64,000 bases of DNA from Euryodendron excelsum (GCA_033060915.1 CM065387.1:43905001-43969000), one strand, 5' to 3'; counted from the first letter of the stretch, positions 11,518 to 26,119 are shown. Program-made: numbers and translations. The notes: generated by a model not told the origin, from the sequence alone.

Positions 11518-12480
11518 TGTCACTCAAAAGGAGTAAGAACAAATCACAATAGGGAATCAAACAATTCGCTAACTCTCGGGAGAGGGATATATACCTGAAC
11601 TCGTTTCAAGGGCGGCAAGTATTGATTGAACGCCAAGTGCAACTCTCAAATTTTTCTGATAGGTTTTTGAAATCTACATTCATACAAAGGGGTTGGCTTC
11701 GGATGTTAAGGAGAGAAGGCCCGGTGAACGTTGACATGGTGTGAGAATTTTATGCCTATTCGAGCGTGTTTGAGACACTCGAGCTCTCTATTCAATCCAA
11801 AGTAAGAGGACACGTGATCACTATTGCAGCGGATGATATTTGTGAACTTCTAACTTTGCCATGTGTTCCGAGACTGAATTTTAAGCTGTTTGAAGAAAAT
11901 TCACCTCCTATTGATGTGCTCTGTGCGGAACTAAAGAAAATACCATTAGTGGGTCATCATTCCATCATACACATGTCGTCTGTAAAAAGGGAGTATCGGC
12001 TATTGAATTTGATTCTTTTATCAAATATTCTCCCTGAAGTGGATTCGGGTGTTGTAGTAGATCACTATAGGTGTTTTTGGCTATATATTATCGGTAAAGG
12101 GTATACGATTGATTTGCCTACTATGATGCTGACTGTTATGAGGGAAGCACGCTATTCATCTGGCGGGTTACCCAATGGGTTGTTCATTACCCTACTTTTA
12201 GAGTAGGTTGGAGTGCCTACATTGCCTTCAGACACCATTGCACATTTGGGTCATCCGTTATTCGGTTTGAATGCTTTGAGTACCCGAGCGCTTTAGCAGA
12301 GTGACTTACCCACCTTGGTTTCATGACAGCAACAGCCTGCTAAGTCCACTCCATTCGTAACTGTTGAATTTTTGCAAAGGCAAATTTCCGAGTTGAAGGC
12401 AGAGGTGGATTCGATGAAGAGTCACACTTCGATGGCCTCGACTTCGAAGGCTCCAGAGCATGGTCCTACCCGTTTGTCTT
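11518..12480 (+). pseudogene. Athila extra ORF 2, paralogue of ORF 1
   Basis: Opens with MSLKRSKNK at 11518, similar to MAPKGSKK of ORF 1. It is followed by a GRQVLIERQVQL block and FIQRGWLRMLRREG, which match the order IGRQAF then FERRGW in ORF 1. Stops occur early and at about 11742 (TGA). The longest open part, 11766-12206, contains DDICELLTLPCVPRLNF and YRCFWLYIIGKGYTI. A short coiled-coil-like tail (QRQISELKAEVDSMK) is near 12370-12420. It is apparently a diverged tandem duplicate of ORF 1. Function unknown and reading frame broken. Confidence 0.6.
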
Positions 12481-14288
12481 AGGGTTCTTGAGAAAACTTG
12501 ATTTAGAAGTTGTATAGTTAGTAGTATTTTATTTTCTTTGAGATTATTCTTTTTTTTTTTTGCTTTATTTCTATTTTCTTTGAGTACTCTTGTTCTCTAA
12601 AAAAAAAAAGAGAAAAAAGAAAAGAAAAAAAAAACTTTGTTATGCCTTGCTAACCAGTTACAGGTGTTGCTCACTTTGATTCACCTTTGGAGGCCGGAAC
12701 TGAGTTGGTAAGAAGTTGAGTAGCAGATGGTTCATCGATCATGGTCGGTATCTTCAACACTTCCATTTATGTTTTTATTGCTTAGTATTATTTATGTTAG
12801 GAGCGTTGAAAATATGTTTTTGGAGAACCATATGTACGTTTATGTTAATAAAATCTTTGAATTGAGAATGGTTGGAGGCATTCATTAGACTAAACTTGAG
12901 CTTAACTGTCAAGTTAACTTCTTATGATGATGAATTGCAAGTTTTTTCCATGAAAGCATTACATGAGAGAGATTACATCATTATGCACTATCTCATTATA
13001 TGACATCCTGTGTTGATAATTTTGTGTATTTTTCATCCTTAAATAGTGGAGATTGTCCCTTGTGAGCTTTAGAGCCAACTTATCTTCTTTTCGGAGTGGA
13101 TTTACATTTACTCAAGGATAATTCTTTCATGTTCTATTCTTTCAATAGCTTCATTATACTTGATTTTGATTCATAAGTTAGGTAATGAGTAAGGTTATTG
13201 ACACTTATACTATCTTGAATTTCAAACTTAATATACTTCGGATACGTTTTGAGGTCATTATATTCTTCTTAGACACATAATTTCTAGATTTTTTTTTCTT
13301 GAACCTTTTATATCATCCTTGATAGAGCAAATCATTGTTGAAATATTTTCCATCAAAGAGATGTGATTGTGGTGCTAGTGAAGAGCTTGAAAGAAGGGAA
13401 TGATGTATTTGTGATGTGATGAAAAAAGAAAAAAAATAGAAAAAAGAAGAAAGGAGATATGAAAAATCGTGAAAAAAAAAGAAAAAAAAGAAAGGTGAAA
13501 AAAATAAGTTAAAAAAAAAAGAGAAACATTATCATATGAATTGGGAGTCGAAAGTATGGTTTTAGTGATCATTGGATGTCTTGAGCATAAATGTTTTGAG
13601 TAGTTTATTCTTTTTCTCTCCATACATTTTTCTTTTTCATACAGACGGTTGTAGTTGATCCAAAGTATACATGAGTTGAAAATTCTTTTAAGTACAAGTA
13701 TCTTTGTCAATTTATTGATTATTACTTTGACTGTGAATATTCTTTCATGAGACTATGTCAAGTCCTATACACTTACATTTTGGCGGTTTTTGTTATTAGA
13801 TTGCTCTTATTGCATAATTTATACAATTACTCTTATGATGAGCCTTCCATTGAGGGACCCATGTGTTCATATTTTTGTGAGTGTATGCTTTATCAGAGTT
13901 TGCATCAAAGCGTGAAGGATGTTAGTGCGTGATATTGATACACTTGAGTTATCCTGCATGGTTAGTGCATTATAATATGCATCTTTTTTATAACTTTCAT
14001 GTCTTAACCTTGCATGACTCATGTTGGAAGTTGAGTTGAGAATTATCTTGAGCGAGTTCTCATATGCCTTAATTGTTTTCTCTATCATTGATTATTTGAA
14101 ATGAATTAATGTTTGTAGGTATCATCACTGCAAGCCCTCACGAGACATCACTCGTCCACTAGGGGTAGCCTAAGGGTTTAAAAGCTTGATGCATAAGCTA
14201 AATGCATTCGTGACTCTTAGAAAAGTAGAGATTATGTTTTTGATTTTAGTATTTTTCTAGGGACTAGCAAAAACCTAGTTGGGGGGTG
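12481..14288 (+). other. Athila 3' untranslated region and polypurine tract
   Basis: No ORF of note. A-rich low-complexity stretches lie at 12598-12635 and 13424-13520. The region ends with the purine-rich AGTTGGGGGGTG immediately before the 3' LTR, the expected primer for plus-strand DNA synthesis. Confidence 0.7.
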
Positions 14289-15728
14289 TGATTGTGCTTC
14301 AAAAGTGCGATTATAAGGCCTTAATTAGTACTTTGTTAGCATTAGTTTATGATTATATATGTCTTTTTAGTTATGTTTTGATATTAATTGAGTTTATAAT
14401 GCTTTATGCAGGTTTTGAGCCTAAATGGAATGATTTCGAATGCAATTTAATCATAGGTTTCAAAAGGTTGTTGTCAAGGTACAAGTTGCTGAAGATGTGG
14501 TATAAGTTGTTGAAGCACGCACATCTAAAACTTTAGAAACCCATATCTCGCGAACTAGAAAGGCTATTCAGGCCCATAATATATCGATTTTATATAACTT
14601 TTTTTAGACCTACAACTTTTGTGAAGTGACCCAGCCCATCTGAGCACTCGGTAGAAGTCTTCCGTACGATTGACGACGGGATTTGATAGATTAATTCACT
14701 TTTTAGTTAGAGATAGATTAGTAGGTAGTAAAATAGGTTTAGGAGTTCTATGTTCTAAAGGAGGAGAATAATTCTAGGGTGTTTCTAGGGTTTAGAAGGA
14801 GGAAACATCCAATCATTTGGAGGCTACGAATCTTTTCATCTTTCAAGGGAGCGTCTTAATCTTTAGTTTTCTTTCTTGTTCTTATTGTGAATTTCAGATT
14901 ATTTCTTTAATGCAGCATTTTATTTCTTTAATTATTATTTTCATTCTTGCAATCCTTATCATGTTTTTCAGTAGTTAAATCCGTTCTTTGTATGGATTGA
15001 GAAAGTAACTAGGTTACAGGTAGATATTCAGAATAGATATTTATTTTTCAAGATTTCAAGATATTGGATCAAGATTCATTTTCTTACCCATGAATATCTT
15101 CGAAAACAATATTCTTGATCATATCTAGCATGTATGTATAGATTGATTTGTAAGCTGGGATACGTATACCTATAATTTCTGATAAGGATATTGATTACAA
15201 TTGCATATATATTCCTATTAAGAGTACTTTATAAATCTACTGTTCTTGATTAAGCTTCAAACATACTTTGTAGACAGGTTTATAAATTGGGACATATATG
15301 AATGGGATCTTGGTATGAACACTAGTAAATAACTAAATATTAACTCCAAAAGGGTAATTGAATCTTGAGATTCTTTACTCAAAACTATCTTGGGAACCTA
15401 CCTGTAGGCCTATTACTAGATCAAACCCTGCCAAGACCTTTTTATAATATTTGCATACATCCCTAAAAATTAGTTTAATTTTATTGTCTGATAATTTAGA
15501 TCAATTATCTCCAACAATTGATTTTTATTTTCTTTTTGGAACCTTTTTTTTTTTTTTGTGATTTTAATTGACTCTGAGCTCGTTATTATTTTGTTCTGAT
15601 TGTAGACCTTGCCAGATTAAGTTTATTTCTTGTGTTCCTTGTAGATCGACCTTGGACTTACCGAGATATTATTACTACATCGTAGCCGCACACTGGCAGA
15701 TATAAATTGCACTATTCAGGAGCGATTA
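14289..15728 (+). repeat. Athila 3' LTR
   Basis: 1440 bp, starting TGATTGTGC and ending GCGATTA (the 5' copy ends GCGATCA, so the terminal CA has become TA). Followed at once by the target duplication AGCAA (15729-15733). Confidence 0.85.
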
Positions 15729-15733
15729 AGCAA

Positions 15734-16617
15734 TCTGTCTCGATGTGTCAACACTTCTGGACTTATGTGTCGACTCTTTTAAGGAATATCTTCAAGGTTA
15801 TGCATTATGTCTTCTTGTGATGACTCTTGTAATATCATGTGTTGACTCTTCTGATGTCTTATCAAAGTCGTGCACTTTGTCTCAATGTGTCGACACCTTT
15901 AGCTGCATAGATCGACTCTTCTGATGATTTATCAAAGTTATGCTCACTGTCTTCATGTGTCGACACCTGAGGAGCTAAGTGTTGACTCCTGGACTGGATG
16001 TGTCGACTCTTGCCAATACAAATGTTCAAGTTCAAGTTACTGACTTCATGTGTCAACCCTTCGAGATCTAAGTGTCGACTCCTGGTAGTTTCATAGGCTT
16101 CATTATGCAAGACTTCTTCAACCTTCTTCCAATCATTCAAGTGCTTCATTAAATTCTTCAAAAGAGCTTCCAATATTTGTGATATTCACTTCTCTTGATC
16201 TTGAACACCTTCAATCTCTTCGAGACGCAATCAATGCAATTTGATTATATCCAGGACTCTTCAACATTATTTCTTCCATTGATCTAAGCCTTTTTAAAAA
16301 TCTTTAAGAAAATTTTCAAGACTTGAGATCTCTTTTTTTTAGCTGAGCTTTTATGCTTCTTTAAATATCTCCATTCTCTTTGCTTGATATTTATCAATTT
16401 GATTTCTTTTAGGATTCTTTAATTAATATAGCTTGTCCATCTATGCAAGGCTTCAATACACTTATAAAATATTCTTGACAAGCTTTATTAATTCTTCAAT
16501 ATATTCAAGCTTCAAGTCATTGTCTAATTAATGCATGATATTATCTACCCACTAAATAAATTAATTAGACATTTAAACAAAATTTTGTTACATCAAAATC
16601 AAGGCATGGAGTTGACA
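15734..16617 (-). mobile_element. Solo Copia-type LTR, right half
   Basis: Continuation of 707-1687 after the Athila insertion. The sequence on both sides continues the same GTCGAC array (exact copies at 15769, 15889, 15959, 16002, 16074). Ends TTGACA at 16617, followed by the duplication ACTAG (16618-16622). Confidence 0.75.
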
Positions 16618-16696
16618 ACTAGAAGCACTTTCAGGACCTCACTCAAGAAAAATAGTTTTGAAAATGATTTTGAGGGAGTTCCGCTCTAATACCAAT
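16618..16696 (-). other. SIRE-like Copia leader and primer-binding site
   Basis: On the minus strand the LTR end CTCA is followed by ATTGGTATTAGAGC (about 16683-16696), the usual Copia site for initiator tRNA-Met with one base changed (TATCAG to TATTAG). A leader of about 65 bp follows. It is cut off at the ACTAG duplication and continues at 701 into the gag ATG at 698. Confidence 0.8.
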
Positions 16697-18032
16697 TGAG
16701 AAATCAAGTGTTTTAGTAAAAGGACTTAAAATATCATATGTGGACCTAAAAGGGAGGTGAATAAGTCCATCTCTTTTTTCATGCAAGTGCAAGCAATAGA
16801 GAAACTAAATCGAACCACACATAGCATCACAACCAATAGACAAGACACTAGCAATTTTAGAGTGGAAACCTTTCCAGGAGAAAACCAGGGGCCTTGCACT
16901 GCTCCAACCAAGCACTATAATATGAACAATGATACAAGAATGTCTTACAACCCATTACACTTGTTGAATCCTCAACACTTGGCTTGCATCCACACATTGT
17001 ACTTCTTTGAGTCCACGAACATGTTCACGATCACTTAGAACATCATTGAATCCTCAATGAATCACTAATGAATTGAACTCCATCAAGCCACCATAGTCTC
17101 TTTTTGAAATAGAGGGATAAAATGGAGTGAAGTCTTCTTAGGACATTTTACAAACACCTGGTAGACAGTGTAGAAGAATCTCTCTATTTTTGGATGAAGA
17201 ACACTTTTAATTTTTGAATATGACCTCTAGGGGGGGGGGAGAGGGGGAGAGAGAGAGAGAGAGAGAGAGAGATGTCGTAGCTTTTCTTAGTGCACAACTC
17301 TCTACCTCAAGGAATCATCATCCTTCAATCTCCATGAGCCCATCTTGAAGATGCTTGAAAAGTTTGTGAAGATCTTCAAGTTTCCTAAAAAAGAGGAGAA
17401 GAACTTCTCTTTTTGGAAGCACAAGATTCATGCATAGCCACCCCAACATTTTACCATGTTTCCTTTGTAGAATGTATCACTTTGCCATGACATGCTTGAA
17501 GAAAGCACTGCACTAGAGCAAAACCTGAAAGTGGGGTACTCTTTGTCGATAAACAATTGTCGAACCATCAGGACCCCGCTCTAGCAGGGTGGAGTCCGCC
17601 TGACAGCGGGCTTCATTGGAAGAAGTTGTGCTGAAGCAGTTGGACCCTGCTAGAATGGGGTGGAGTCTACCTGATAGCGTGCTGCACTAGAAGGAGACTT
17701 GTGCTAGAGGAGTTGGAGCCTGCTAGAGTAGGGTTGAGTCTGCCTGATAGCGGGGTGCACTGGCTGTCTTTAGTATTTTAGCCGTAACGTTTTACTCAGA
17801 TGTCGAATTGATGAGATTCAAAGTTCTTTGAAAAGAAGACTCGAAGACCTACAATGTTTTGTATAATGAGACCTTTTGAATTCGAATCATATCATGGTTA
17901 AAATCTAGCTACAAGAGAACGGATCTTTTAGAGACAAATTCATTTGAATTTTGTAGGTGACCCATCTTCTCAAAATTCGACCAGCTGTTTGTGATTCTTC
18001 CCCTGAGGTTTTATGGAGGCAAAATCCTAACA
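16697..18032 (-). repeat. SIRE-like Copia 5' LTR
   Basis: 1336 bp. On the minus strand it starts TGTTAGGATTTTGCC (18032) and ends TTTCTCA (16697) beside the primer site. It contains a (GA)n microsatellite at 17221-17271 and a minisatellite at 17565-17760. It sits in intron 1 of reductase copy A. The 5 bp outside, TTTAA (18033-18037), should recur beyond the left end of the window after the 3' LTR. Confidence 0.75.
17565..17760. repeat. About 72-bp minisatellite, three units
   Basis: Three diverged units of about 72 bp in the U3 part of the LTR. Each pairs a near-palindrome of the form CCCCGCTCTAGCAGGG with a GGAGTCCGCCTGACAGCGGG-type block (positions about 17591, 17662, 17735). Confidence 0.7.
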
Positions 18033-18130
18033 TTTAAGGTCACTACAGTGTGATCAATACACTCAAGACCTACACAAGACATAAAAAGATTTTAACTCTC
18101 AATTTAAATGTCACAAAATTAGCCAATTTA

Positions 18131-18616
<486 letters not shown>

Positions 18617-18862
18617 TAATTCTAGAATACCACGTCATTATAATAATTTAGTGTGCTTAGTTAATTAAAAATAAATATATATTTTTATTTTAGATTTATT
18701 GACCCAATTTTTTGATTAATTAGCTTAATTTTTTAAATAATTGAAATAATAATTTTTTTTAACATGTTCATATTTATTACCTATGTAGTTCAGTTAACAA
18801 AAAAAAAAAAATAATGTATTTATTTTTAATTGGTTGAATATACCACATTATTATATCAACGT

Positions 18863-21800
18863 TGTCGCGCTCCGGTTTTTGGGTCCAAGTTCCTTTCGGC
18901 TCGGAGACAAAAACACAGAACTTTGTCACTAGAACTCGTCCTTCTAGTAGGGCAAGTGCGACTACGTTTGAATTGAAAATTGGTTTGGTTAAGGGCCTTT
19001 TAGAAAAATAGGAGTCGCCACCTAACTTGTTTAAGGTGAGTTAGGGCACCTAAAACTAAGTGTTAATCCGAAAATTAAAGTTACAGTTTTTGAAAAGATT
19101 TTGAAAATTTCCTCAAAAGGGAGTTTTTAAGAAAATAGGTTATTTGGCAACCTTTGGAAAAATTTAAGCCCTTTTGGAAAATAACTCCATTTTGGTTTTT
19201 CGAAAACAGAAATCTATAGTTCGGGAGTTGGTTACGTGTAGGGAAGATATCCTAAGATCATCACCCTACCTCGCTCTTTCGGTACCTACATGTCTAATCA
19301 CCCTTTGTTCGCTCACTAGAATAACCGATTACCATTGTCCACTTAATATCCACTTTAGAGCTTTGAAAACGGGGTTTAGTCATCACCTTTCGGATGAATG
19401 ATGCATGATGCAAGTTTTGGAAGAATTTTGAAAATGTGGGAGTTCTAAAGGAGTTTGAAATGAGAACTTTGAATTGATTGAAAGTTTTTGAAAAGGGGAT
19501 CGGAGTTAAAGTAAAAGTTATGACCACACCATTTTAGGTTGCATTCGTATCTCATTTGGCTAGAATTAGGTCATTCGTAGTTCGAGCAAGCGCCCGATGG
19601 AAAATAGACCCATTAAGATCTTTGGAATGTTTTGAAGACACAATGAGGTCTTTAAAAAAGTTTGAAGACACTTTGTGGTCTTTGAAAAAGTTTGAAGACA
19701 CTTTGAGGTCTATGAAAAGAGAGAACTTGAGAGTTTTGATTCGAAATCGGGTAGTGGAGTGTTTTGAAATAGAACTTTGGAACTCTTGAAAGGGGGTTTT
19801 GAAATGTATTTAGAATAACTCAAGGGAGTTTTGGAAAGGCTTTGAGATAACTCAAGAGAGTTTTGAAAATGTTTTGAGGTCTTGATTCGAAGGTCTTGGA
19901 TATAAAGTTTGGAAGTGTTGAAAAGCTTCTTGAAAGAGGTTTTTGAAAATACCTAAGGGCTTTGGAACCCTAACATGGACAGCCTTGAAAGTTGTTCTTG
20001 ATATGTCACCTTACTTTAGAATCCCTAACCATGGAAAGGGTAGGGACATCTTGGGGTTGTGAGTTCTTGAAAATATTTTTGGAAATACTTTGAAGATGGA
20101 ATATAGGAACATTTGAAGAGGTTATGGAGTTGGCTTTTGAAATCTAATGAGGGTAGGAGGTTTTGGAAAAGTGAGTCATGAGAGTAGTTTCAAAGAAAGA
20201 GATCATTTAAAAGGGTTCCATGAGTTAGAACCTTGAAGTATACTAACCTAAGTTGGGGTTGACCTAAGCCTAGGAGTGACCTAAGGTTAGCTAACTTGGG
20301 TTAGCTTAACCTAGGGTTAAGGTGACTGAGGGTTAACTAACTTGGGTTTGGTTAACCTAGGGTTAGATAACTAGTGTTAAGTTAACCTAGGGTTGGATAA
20401 CTAGAGTCAAGTTAACCTAGGGTTGGACAATTAAGGTCAAGTTAACCTAGGGTTGAGTTGAAAGATGATTTTGAAAGGTTGTTTGATGCACTTTTGGAAA
20501 GGGTTTTGAAAAACAAACCATGTCATGCAATGGACTATGATAGACAACCTTTTTGAAGATCATTTTCATGGAAAGTTTGACTTTAGCCAAAAATGTGGTT
20601 TATATGGTTGATATTTGGATACCATTCCAAAGAAGGTTTCCTTCTGACCATTATAACCATTATCTTGATAAGAGTATGGGGTTCAATAATCACCATGGTG
20701 ATGACAACTTATGAAAAACCATTGTTCATGTAAAGATGGAGATAATGAAATAATTTTTTGAAAACCATTTTTGGGAAAAGGATTTTGAGAACCATTTTTC
20801 GAAAGGAATTATTCTAACAAGTTAGGGTTCCTATGGCCAATGTAAAAGGGAGACCACTCAAGAGAAGGCTCCTTGGGCCATTCCAACCACTAAACTTGAG
20901 AGAATAACAACCTTAAGGATCAAAAAGATAGAAACTCATTTTCGTGCAAGAAAAAGACAAGGGAACCATTCTAGCAATTTAAGGGCTCATATGGCCAATA
21001 TAAAAAGGAGACCACTCAAGAGAGGGTTCCATGGGTCATTTCAACCACTAAACATGAAAGAATGGAAACCTTGGAAATTACAGAATTTGAAAACAAATTT
21101 TATGCAAGTTGAAATGCAATGATGTACAAGCATGAGCTAGGGGGTAGTGGGAGATTTTCTAAGGCATGATTTCTAAGGTCTCATCCTAAACCTCAAAGGA
21201 CCAACTCTCAAAACCATTTTTGAGAGGAATATTGAGCTTGAAAATGGCATGAAAATAAGAGTAATGCAAGGTTTGTAGAACATGGTTAGAAACATGAAAA
21301 TGAAGCCAAGCACATAAGACATGAGCAAGTTAGCAAAATGCAATGGGGTCATGAATACATACAAGGTTTTTAGGCTACACCACATAATCATGGGGCTCCT
21401 AGGCCATACCATCTTAAAGTAGGCTAGTGAGAGATCCCCCTACATGGTGGCTCCCACTAGCTTTCCTCTAGGCATGAACTAAGAGCCCTTTTGGCTCAAG
21501 CATGCAAGAAAGGGGGGTTGAAGATTGGGATTAAAATAGAGAAGAGCCTAAGTAGGCTAGGAGGGAGAAGAGAAGAGTGGGGGAAGACAAAAAATGTAAA
21601 AGAAATACCATATTTTGCCTTCAACACACTTGTAGTCTTCAATGGATGCCTTGAATTGAGTTTGAATGACTTCAATAAGGTTTGAGGGGCTGGAAGGGAG
21701 TGTTTGATGGTGTATAAGGCTATGTAGGTGAAATGTATAGGTAGAATCTAGCCTAAGTATTGGACGAGTGGAATGTGTATAGAGTTTTGAGGTTTTGGAG

Positions 21801-23261
21801 CAATTTCAGTAGAGCTTCGCATCAATTTCGGAGCTAGAATATACAGAGGGGGAGGCTTGTATTTATATGCAAATTTTTTGGACACTGGCGCATGTAGGAC
21901 ATGCGCCTTTACACAGACACACGTGCTACATGCGCCGGTACTATTCCACTAAATAAAGGCCAAATCTTAAGGGCTAAGCGAAGTTTGATCGATCTGATCA
22001 AAATCTGGGTGCATATACATATGCTCCATCGCTGGGAGTGTTCGTTCAAACTTTACCTCGACAATTGTGCCAACTAGGAAGTTTTCGGAGGAATCGGTTC
22101 CACCCATAGTGTTCTCCTAGGGTTTCTTGTGAACTTTCGTGTTTTCGAAAAGTTTGAATGGTGTTCGGAAGTGTGAGATATCGTCTCGAGAAGTATGCAA
22201 AAAATTGCATTTCTGCGGAGCGTCTGTGATACGCTTCGCGGGGGTTCAAAAGTAGTTATTTTTGTGCTGCATGATCGAGGCCTTCGGGAAGCGATCTCTC
22301 TAATCGGACCGTACTGATGGAAAGTACTTTAGAAACACTTTCGGGAATTTTCTAATTTACGCATTTCTCAAGTCGTTTGACGGTGCATTATAATCAGGGA
22401 ATTGGAGAAAAAGTCAACCTTGGCGTAGCATCTGTGAGACGCTCAAAGGGTTGTTGAAAGTAGCGATTTTCAAGCCACGAGATGAGGAGCTTCGGGAAGC
22501 TATCTCTCCCATCGAGCCGTATCGATGGAAAGACCTATGAACAAGCTTTCAGGAATTTCCCGGTTTATGCATTTCACAAGTTGTTTGATAGTGCGTTATA
22601 AGCAGAGAATCGGGAGAAAAGGCAATCTTAGCGGAGCGTCTGCGAGACGCTCCATGGGGCTTTCGTTGAGTCGGGAATGTTTAGTGTCGTAAGGTCCTCC
22701 TTTAGTTAAACAGGGGTGTATAACAAGACTCGCCATTCAATATTCTAGGACCGGTATTGTTTCCAAGCACGTTTGGGTCGCTAGGGGTAAAATGGTCATT
22801 TTAATTCGAATTTGGTTGAAAAAGGTCAGGAATGGACTGGAGTGTTCTATTAAGCGCGTCGGGTCATTCAGGGATGATCTCGAAAGAGTTTTTCACCGTT
22901 TGGTGGGATTTGTGCTGTGTTAGGGCATCCAAGGGGTAAAATGATCATTTTGATCGGAGTTAGCCGAAATGGGACCAGAGTTGGCAAGAATGGTGTGTTG
23001 AGTACGCCTAACTATTTTGTAACACTTTGGAAAGGTGGACTTACCATCTTGAGGGATTTTGAACTTTCTCAAGACGTGCCTGGAGGCTCAAGAGGCAGGT
23101 TTAGTTATTAGGCCTCTATTGGGCCCAGCGGGCCCGAGAAGCAATTGATTGATTAGATAAGGGTTTGAAAGTTGATTTGGGCTTGAATGTGCTTACGGAG
23201 TTTTGAAAGGGAGTTCGATCAGGCCGGAGATTGTCGAGCGGGCAAAAATGGGATTCTTACA
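18863..23261. mobile_element. 4.4-kb solo LTR
   Basis: Starts TGTCGCGCTCCGG and ends ATTCTTACA, flanked by the exact 5-bp duplication AACGT (18858-18862 and 23262-23266). No gag or pol similarity is found inside. The opening, with its GGAGTCGCCACCTAA-type block, resembles very long LTRs of plant Gypsy elements; assignment to the Tat/Ogre lineage is a guess from length. Inside are a diverged GTTAACCTAGGGTTG repeat block (20225-20460), GAAGACACTTTGAGGTC repeats (19625-19715) and three related blocks containing GCGTCTGNGANACGCT (about 22200-22670). Confidence 0.75.
20225..20460. repeat. GTTAACCTAGGGTTG short tandem repeat
   Basis: About seven diverged units of 25-32 bp, each with GTTAACCTAGGGTT and an AACTAG/AACTTGG block, within the 4.4-kb solo LTR. 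Confidence 0.7.
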
Positions 23262-23308
23262 AACGTGGTGTTCCAAAATTATTGAATAATTTCTCCAAGG
23301 GCCTGTGG

Positions 23309-24339
<1,031 letters not shown>

Positions 24340-24347
24340 GACTGTGG

Positions 24348-24496
24348 TGAGAAAGAGACGCTGAGAGAGAGGGAGGTTGTTGAGGGCATGAGTTTTGGCA
24401 ACTTCACTCGCACCAAACGTGATCCATGGAGCGTGATTGGTGCCAACACAGCCGATTGTTTCTATAGTTAGATGGAGACTAACGAGAGAAGAAAAA

Positions 24497-24546
<50 letters not shown>

Positions 24547-24693
24547 GACATTGTTACCCCACTCTATTGGAGCATAGCTAAGTGGGTACAGTCTTTGTAT
24601 GGGTCATTGCATACCATATAGCAACTCCAATAAAAGCAAGGCAGCCTTAGATTATTGTTTAAGGATTGATGTCCACCCTCAACAAGGAATGAA
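24348..24693. other. Upstream flank of reductase copy A (block 2)
   Basis: Matches 38440-38615 beside the intact gene (CCGATTGTTTCTAT, ACATTGTTACCCCACTCT, GGGTCATTG...ACCATAT blocks), with an added (GA)n run at 24499-24542. Confidence 0.7.
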
Positions 24694-26001
24694 CCAGTGC
24701 TATGCACGGAGCGAAAATAAAATTATATTAAACATAAAAATTTTATAAAAATTAAATTATCATTTTTATACACTAATAATATTTGATCACACTGAATTAT
24801 AATAGTTCATATAGTCTTAAAATAAAATATTAAAAAAATAAAAAAACCGTAACTTATAATGAGAAACTAAGTTTTATTGTGACATTCTAAAGAAATTCTT
24901 TTACATGAAAATCTTGTTAAGGGACTACATTAATGTATATGTTACACATTTTAGATAATTTATTTATTAAATACATTTAATAGAGAAAATATATCTACTT
25001 AAAGCAAGAATTCAAAATTTTAAGTTAAGAAAATTTGATTTACCTAGATTACTCAAGTTTTAGTCAATATTTACTAATAATGAATAGAAGGTAAACTAAG
25101 GTTAGACCAATACTATTATGAGATATGTAATGTTCTTGTTTAAAATTTTTTAGAAATTCAACCAACAACCAATTGCCACAATATATAATATAGATAGTTT
25201 TGTTGTTCTTGAAAAAAAGATCAAAAGGGATTTGAATAACAAATTCCACAATTTTGAATCAAACACAGGACTTTCTAAAATTATAAGAGAAGAGCCTAAG
25301 GAAATGTAAATATTAGAATTCTAATACTCTGAATTTTATGTAAAACTTTCCAAAATAAGATTAGATTTTATTAAAATTTATTAATCGTAAAAAAATAAAA
25401 GTTTATATATTTTAAGGCTAAACCTATACCGTTAAGGCACATGTGATATTAGTAATTTAAAATTTTAAAAAACTAAAAAACATTATAGTGGGTTTTTGAA
25501 TATTAAAGACTCGACAAAGTATTGCTATAAATAGATAGCTATAAATGCATATTATGTTAGTCTAAATCACATAATAATATGTCAAAACTTATTATTAAGT
25601 AATAAGTGTTACGTCAATATTACTAAAAATATAATTTTTAAAAATTTAAGGGAATGACTTTAGGAAATATATAGTTTCAATTTTGAAAGAAATGTAAGAT
25701 TTTAGAAAAGTATGATAAAAATTATATATTTTACCAATCAAATTGTAACAATATTATTTAAACATTATCAAAACTGTAATTTTCAAAAATTTTTAAGGAG
25801 TGATTTAGGAAAAGTATAATAGGAATTGAAGGTTCCGTCTATATACTACCTATAATTCTATTAGGAAGATTTTTTATGCTAACCAATAAAATTGCAACAT
25901 GTTCTTTTTAATATTACAAAAATTAAAAAAAATTTAAAATTTGGATTAGGAGTTTAATGCTCAAAGACCTCCTAACTTTTTGCTATAATATATAGTATAG
26001 A
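24694..26001 (-). mobile_element. Non-autonomous Helitron
   Basis: On the minus strand it starts TCTATACTATATATTATAG (26001) after an A and ends with a short palindrome and CTGG (24694) before a T. These are the Helitron hallmarks: TC start, CTRR end, insertion between A and T, no target duplication. 1308 bp, AT-rich, with no helicase or captured gene seen. Confidence 0.7.
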
Positions 26002-26119
26002 TGAACTATATTGTTGGAAAGGACCATTTTCGGAAAAGAAACAACCGCTGAACAAAACTTGTTCCTTTCCGTGGAATGGCTCTGGTTACATTTGTAGTAA
26101 TTACGGGTGTAACATGCAT

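Larger units (their letters stand above)
1688..15728 (+). mobile_element. Athila-like Ty3/Gypsy retrotransposon, complete but decayed
   Basis: About 14.0 kb, bounded by two similar LTRs (1688-3118 and 14289-15728) and the duplication AGCAA. Order on the plus strand: LTR, primer site matching tRNA-Asp with CpG-type changes, gag, protease, reverse transcriptase, RNase H, integrase, a conserved G-rich motif with a poly-G expansion, a TCCGGA-centred minisatellite, two related extra ORFs, polypurine tract, LTR. Gene order, tRNA-Asp primer site and extra ORFs after integrase fit the Athila lineage. Several stops and frameshifts, and a changed catalytic aspartate in reverse transcriptase, show that it cannot move by itself. 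Confidence 0.85.
18617..23281. mobile_element. MITE, split by a solo LTR
   Basis: Left end TAATTCTAGAATACCACGT (18617) and right end ACGTGGTGTTCCAAAATTA (to 23281) are imperfect inverted repeats of about 19 bp. Without the inserted LTR and one copy of its duplication the element is about 260 bp and AT-rich. It lies in the upstream flank of copy A at a place where the intact copy has no such sequence. Family not determined. Confidence 0.55.

Noticed and set aside
10057..12480. True envelope gene of the Athila element
   Set aside because: No signal peptide or membrane segment could be seen; only the plant transposon protein-type blocks are supported.
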